A DNA stretch of 64,000 nt from the NCBI RefSeq assembly GCF_040712315.1, contig NC_134017.1, positions 19,684,001-19,748,000 on the forward strand. The letters run 5' to 3'. The notes below the pieces were generated by a model. The model worked only from the letters and a program-made list of their open reading frames with translations, had not been told where the DNA came from and searched no databases. The stretch comes from Castanea sativa. Lineage: Eukaryota > Streptophyta > Magnoliopsida > Fagales > Fagaceae. Positions 60,098 to 64,000 of this stretch are shown piece after piece. The first letter of the stretch is position 1. Each line of letters starts with the position of its first letter. A program made the translations under genes and the position numbers.

Positions 60098-61310
60098 TTT
60101 TCCATAATATAAAGAAGCACAACATGGCGATAACTGTTCCACCTACTGCAACAATCTGCCATATCCACCATTTGCTTGCTGCATTAACAAATAAATTTTA
60201 TACAATTCTATTAGTGGCTAGTGCTAGTTTTTCATTCCCATTTCCTTTTTCTTTTTATAAGAATAATTGACTAAGAAGTTGGCATCATAATCACGCATCA
60301 TATGTTGTTATCTTTATATAAGCACGTAATGCATCAGCTAGATAAGTTTATTTAACAAGTAGACTTATTTTGGATTCTAGTATTTATATCTCTCATGAAC
60401 AATCTGAATGATTTCTTCTAACCCTTGTTCCTCTGCTCCAAATCTCACAGCCAGTGCCATTGTCATATGTAGAAGCATAGGAAACACAGGAACAATTGTT
60501 CATGCATTCAGATTTATAATCACAGAGAGTCAGGTTACTGTTGAACTTAAATCCATTAGTGGACATGGAACCATAATTACCCTTGAATGCATCATGGGGG
60601 CTTCTGCACCCAGGAAGTTTCGGCTTCAAACATCCAAGTCCAACACTCAAAGAACGGTCAGAGGAAATACATAAAACATATGAATATGCAGTGGAATATC
60701 TGAAACCCAAGTGCTCCTGGTAATCTATTGTAAGCCTTGGAACCGTGATGAAATCCTTATTTACAGAATAACTGAAGCATGTCTCATTCTCATTTGAAAT
60801 GAAGCCAAAATTAAAATGCTTTCGGTTTAATATCCAGGAGAATAGCACTAGTATTACCTTGAACCGAACATAGTACCATAGACAGATCCCTACTGTATGA
60901 AATTTCAAGTTCCCATAATCATCAATAGTATGAACTCTAGATTTGTCAGCTATTGAGGAGGTTTGATTGGCAGACCATGATGGCTTTTCATTGTTTCTGT
61001 TGTACCATATCCCCAAGTAAGCTTTACCTGAAAGTTTGAAGAATCCTAGGCTAAAGTTTTATATTTGCTTAAGTTACTAAATCCCCATCTTTGAGCTCTT
61101 TTCCTTGGACCAATATGTCAGCTGGCTGAAAATAAGATGGCCCCGGCAAAAGTTGAAAATAGGAAAAACTGAGGGGGGGAAAAAAATGTGCTCTGCTTGC
61201 CATTATCAAACAATCTTTGATCTGGTAAGGAAGACATCAGGACTTCAGAATGGTACATTTTATATTCAAGTAATTTCATAGTAACTTGCTCTTGCTCAAT
61301 TGGTATAGGC

Positions 61311-63794
61311 ACTGGGAGGGGTGCTGCCTAACCTATATGTGATTATTGATTAGCTCAGTGACTATCAGACGACTGGTAGGGCTGTGTCCAGAGACTACAA
61401 ACTTTGAGACTGGTAGGTCTGTGTCCTCAATGGAATTTAGCATATGAACACAATTTCTATATTAAAATTTAGATGTGTTGCAGAATTGGTGTCTGTAGTA
61501 TACATTATTGTATGCCTGCATCTGTCATGAAAAATTATATCTAAATTGTTGGTCTATCATTGAATCTGATGTGATTAATATAGCGACTTCGTTTTATTTT
61601 TCCTGAGGGCTATTTGCTTAAATAAATGAATCATACAATTCTGGTTTTGATCCCTAGTTCAAATGCAGCTTCTACAATTCATCATTACTAACTTAGATTG
61701 TACAATGTTAAATAGAAAATCATTTAAAATTTTATTGCTAATAGGCTGAAAAAAATGCATCCTAAAATTATTTTCCCATGACAAGCAGGATTTGTTCATG
61801 GCAGGCTTATACAAGAAAGCAGAATTAGTTGAACATGAACGAATTCATTCAATGGAAAATGAAAAAGAAAAAGAAATTTACGGGGGCTTACATTGCTCAC
61901 TAAATTGATAAGAAGAGGGCATTTGATAAAAGGAATGGAGCTTTCCAGGTGTTCTAAAATATTTAGGTTTTTCTGCTAAATAAATTGGTTGGATAAACCA
62001 GTACATCAGTATTACTATTACCACTTTCACTATCCTTCTTAATGGTGGTGCTTAAGGCTTTTTTTCTGCTAAATAAGTAGGTTGGATAAACCAGTACATC
62101 AGTACCACCACTCTTACTATCCTTCTTAATAGACAGGCTCGATGAACCATATGAAGCAGTATATAAAGAGAATATTTCTTCCTATGCTAGGCATTGGAGT
62201 ACAGGGCAGAGGAAGCTATGTTGTATCAAACACATATCAAAGGAAAAGGAGTTCCATCCTTGCAACCTTACAATCCTTTGCTTGGTTGTTCCTGGAGGAG
62301 CAGATAAATTGTGCTGAATTTTGATTCTTCAGTCAGCTGGCTGTGGATGTTGTCAAGCTTGATATAGTGTTGAATTTTGATTCTTTCCAAAAAGGAAAAA
62401 AAAAATTACACTTGATTAAAGTCAGATGGTTGCGGTTTCAATTTTTGGCATATCACTTGAAAATAAATTGTGTTTACATGGAGCTATAGGAAAATTTATC
62501 TATGCAAGAGTGTGGAGTGAAACCATCTGGCTCCCAAAGTCAAAGTCAGTCAATGTACTCCCTTGGAATAAAGAGTTTTTTTTTTGAAACTTTCAAATAA
62601 AGTAAAAAGAAAAACATCTTTGTTGTTTATCAGTGGAAACCTGAAAATGGCCAGACTCAATCTATACAATCAATCGCTCGCAATCAAAATCGATTAACTG
62701 CTTTGAAGTCTAGTGTTAAGTAATATCTTTATCACTTGAGATAAGGGGGAAAAAAATCCGCCAGCTTCGTTTACAATTGACTTAGGCACATAAACTCTGC
62801 TAGGTTTATGAATGTTCCCACTTTAAAAAAGATATCCAACTGCTTTTATAGGTGCAAATGACCTAGCTGTAGCCTATAGCTCAGACGACACCTCCTTTGC
62901 ATAAAATAAAATTAGTGGCAACTCCATACACATACATACACAACACACTCTCTGAGGACTTCAAGACCCTAGGTTTAGTTTAAAAAAAATGGGATTCTTA
63001 CATAGATCAATGAGAGTTACTAGTCCTTATTTATAATATAATAACCTTAATCTAATTGGCTCTCAAGGCTCCAAACATTGGTTTACTGAATTCTCCCATG
63101 TGCTACAATTAATTCAACAAGTTTTTATAGGAATTGTACATGTGATTAGTGTGCTTGGTTCTGGCTAACTAACTCTAGCTTATCTATTTGTAACTACAAA
63201 CTAAAACTATCCTAATCTGACTTAAACTTGTCCATTTGAGCTCTTGGTTGTCATCTCAAGGCTGATGCTGCCACGTGAAAGTTGGATCAATTTGAGAAAG
63301 GAGTGCTGATTGGCACTTTTGAGAGTAGGGAAGTGTTGATTGGTCACCTTGGAGGTCGCCGATTGGCACTCACCCTAACTTAGGGTCCCCCACACCACCC
63401 ACCCAGATTTTCAAGGTTTTCTAACATTTTCAAATTCTATTTCATGTAGGACAAGAAATACCAATTACTTATTTGACAAGGATTACATTACTTTTCTTTT
63501 TTCTTTTTTTAACTAAGAGAACCCAAAAAAGGAATCGAGTCAAATTTTATTCTACAAGAAGAAAAACCAAATAGGTAATCAACTTTAAATAAGAATTTGA
63601 ATAGTTTCCTATAGTTTGCATTCTCCATCACCTTCCTTAGGACAACTTGGACAAGTTTCTCAAATAATTCTTCTTTTGAGCCAGAAGAAAGAGAAATTAA
63701 TTACATATAGACTCTAAATTTGCTAATATATAATGGATAAACATACTACCATATTTATCCCTTAATGAACATACATTTATAAAGACTAGTGCAT
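61311..63794. other. Region between kinases C and D; no gene seen
   Basis: AT-rich. It includes a diverged tandem duplication of about 93 bp (about 61973-62130, shared phrase GGATAAACCAGTACATCAGT). No coding similarity was recognised. It should hold the promoter of C and the 3' flank of D. Confidence 0.5.
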
Positions 63795-64000
63795 TTATCT
63801 AGGATCCAACCCTGAAATTGTTACATTATTGATGGAAAAGTTATCCATCTTCCTTTTGGGTACCTTTGGCTCTTCTACAACTGTTTTCAGGAAATATGCT
63901 CATTGTTTTGGAGCAGGTAGTTGGATGATTTCATTTAAAAGCATGGAAATAACATTTTGCATGGTGGGTCTGTCTGTTGCATGGGCTTGTACACACAAGA
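63795..64000 (-). pseudogene. Receptor kinase D, last exon (partial)
   Basis: The C-terminal exon of a fourth paralogue runs in from the right edge. It reads LCVQAHATDRPTMQNVISML, then LPAPKQ, an in-frame TGA, then AYFLKTVVEE and the natural end NVTISGLDPR with TAA at 63795-63797. Apart from the TGA, where the paralogues have a Pro, the exon is open. Truncation by the window hides the rest. Confidence 0.9.

Larger units (their letters stand above)
51660..61310 (-). pseudogene. Receptor kinase pseudogene C (S-domain type), split by copy 4
   Basis: Ectodomain exon about 61310-60423, with LGFFKLSGKAYLGIWYNRNN, then TIDDYGNLKF, FGFISNENET and a PAN-type Cys region (CLKPKLPGCRSPHDAFKGNY, CMNNCSCVSYASTYDNGTG). 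The transmembrane exon is 60178-60103 plus 51945-51928 (KWWIWQIVAVGGTVIAMLCF), and the juxtamembrane exon is 51823-51660, ending [10 protein letters not shown]. Copy 4 sits inside the transmembrane exon. Copy 3 starts exactly after the last exon codon and removes the splice donor. The ectodomain has stops near 61060 and a large deletion between YGNLKF and FGFISNE, where most of the lectin and S-locus regions are gone. The kinase core exons are missing, unless those of pseudogene B once belonged here. Confidence 0.9.

Noticed and set aside
62142..62324. 60-residue ORF
   Set aside because: No similarity, no codon or context support, AT-rich flank.

Overview
This is nuclear DNA of a flowering plant, almost certainly a eudicot. 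It has introns with GT-AG borders, plant receptor-kinase families, LTR retrotransposons primed by initiator-Met tRNA, a LINE, and hAT-like and Harbinger-like elements. A woody dicot would fit the LYK5-like and G-lectin-kinase paralogues, but the sequence does not prove it. About two thirds of the window is transposon-derived.

Layout. 1-11070: the 3' part of a decayed Ty3/gypsy chromovirus, split by a complete nested Ty1/copia (Sirevirus-like) element, copy 1, at 255-7006 with target duplication TTTAC. 12120-18942 (minus): the best gene candidate, a LysM ectodomain exon followed by six transmembrane and kinase exons, with a LINE in its large intron. 19-29 kb: AT-rich repeats, a 44-bp foldback, stepwise tandem duplications and two solo LTRs. 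29262-34461: copy 2 of the copia family, holding protease/integrase remains, with target duplication ATATG. 34462-39420 (minus): receptor-kinase pseudogene B, cut by a solo LTR. 39445-51659: LTR debris and copy 3, which carries a Harbinger-like element, a probable solo LTR and a hAT-like element. 51660-61310 (minus): receptor-kinase pseudogene C, broken inside its transmembrane exon by copy 4 (51946-60097, target duplication TTTTC). 63795-64000 (minus): the last exon of a fourth kinase, D.

The kinases A to D form a minus-strand tandem cluster of CES101-like G-type-lectin (S-domain) receptor kinases. B, C and D carry stop codons or broken splice sites. Only A is clean in every exon, and A lacks a lectin ectodomain. 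In its place, 0.8 kb upstream on the same strand, is an intact LYK5/LYR-class ectodomain that ends just after its third LysM. A splice donor there (phase 1) matches the phase-1 acceptor of the transmembrane exon. The joined exons total 2019 nt, an open frame of 672 residues: a putative receptor joining a LysM chitin-sensor ectodomain to a catalytically complete RD kinase.

The second notable system is in the copia-type elements. Three of them (copies 1, 3 and 4) have gag and a second ORF but no pol. The second ORF has a basic N-terminus, a 'putative plant transposon protein' domain and a coiled coil. It is preceded by its own leader with an apparent intron and, in copy 1, by a TATA box behind the same motif array seen in the LTR promoter. 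Copy 2 places protease/integrase remains and the same second ORF between one pair of LTRs.
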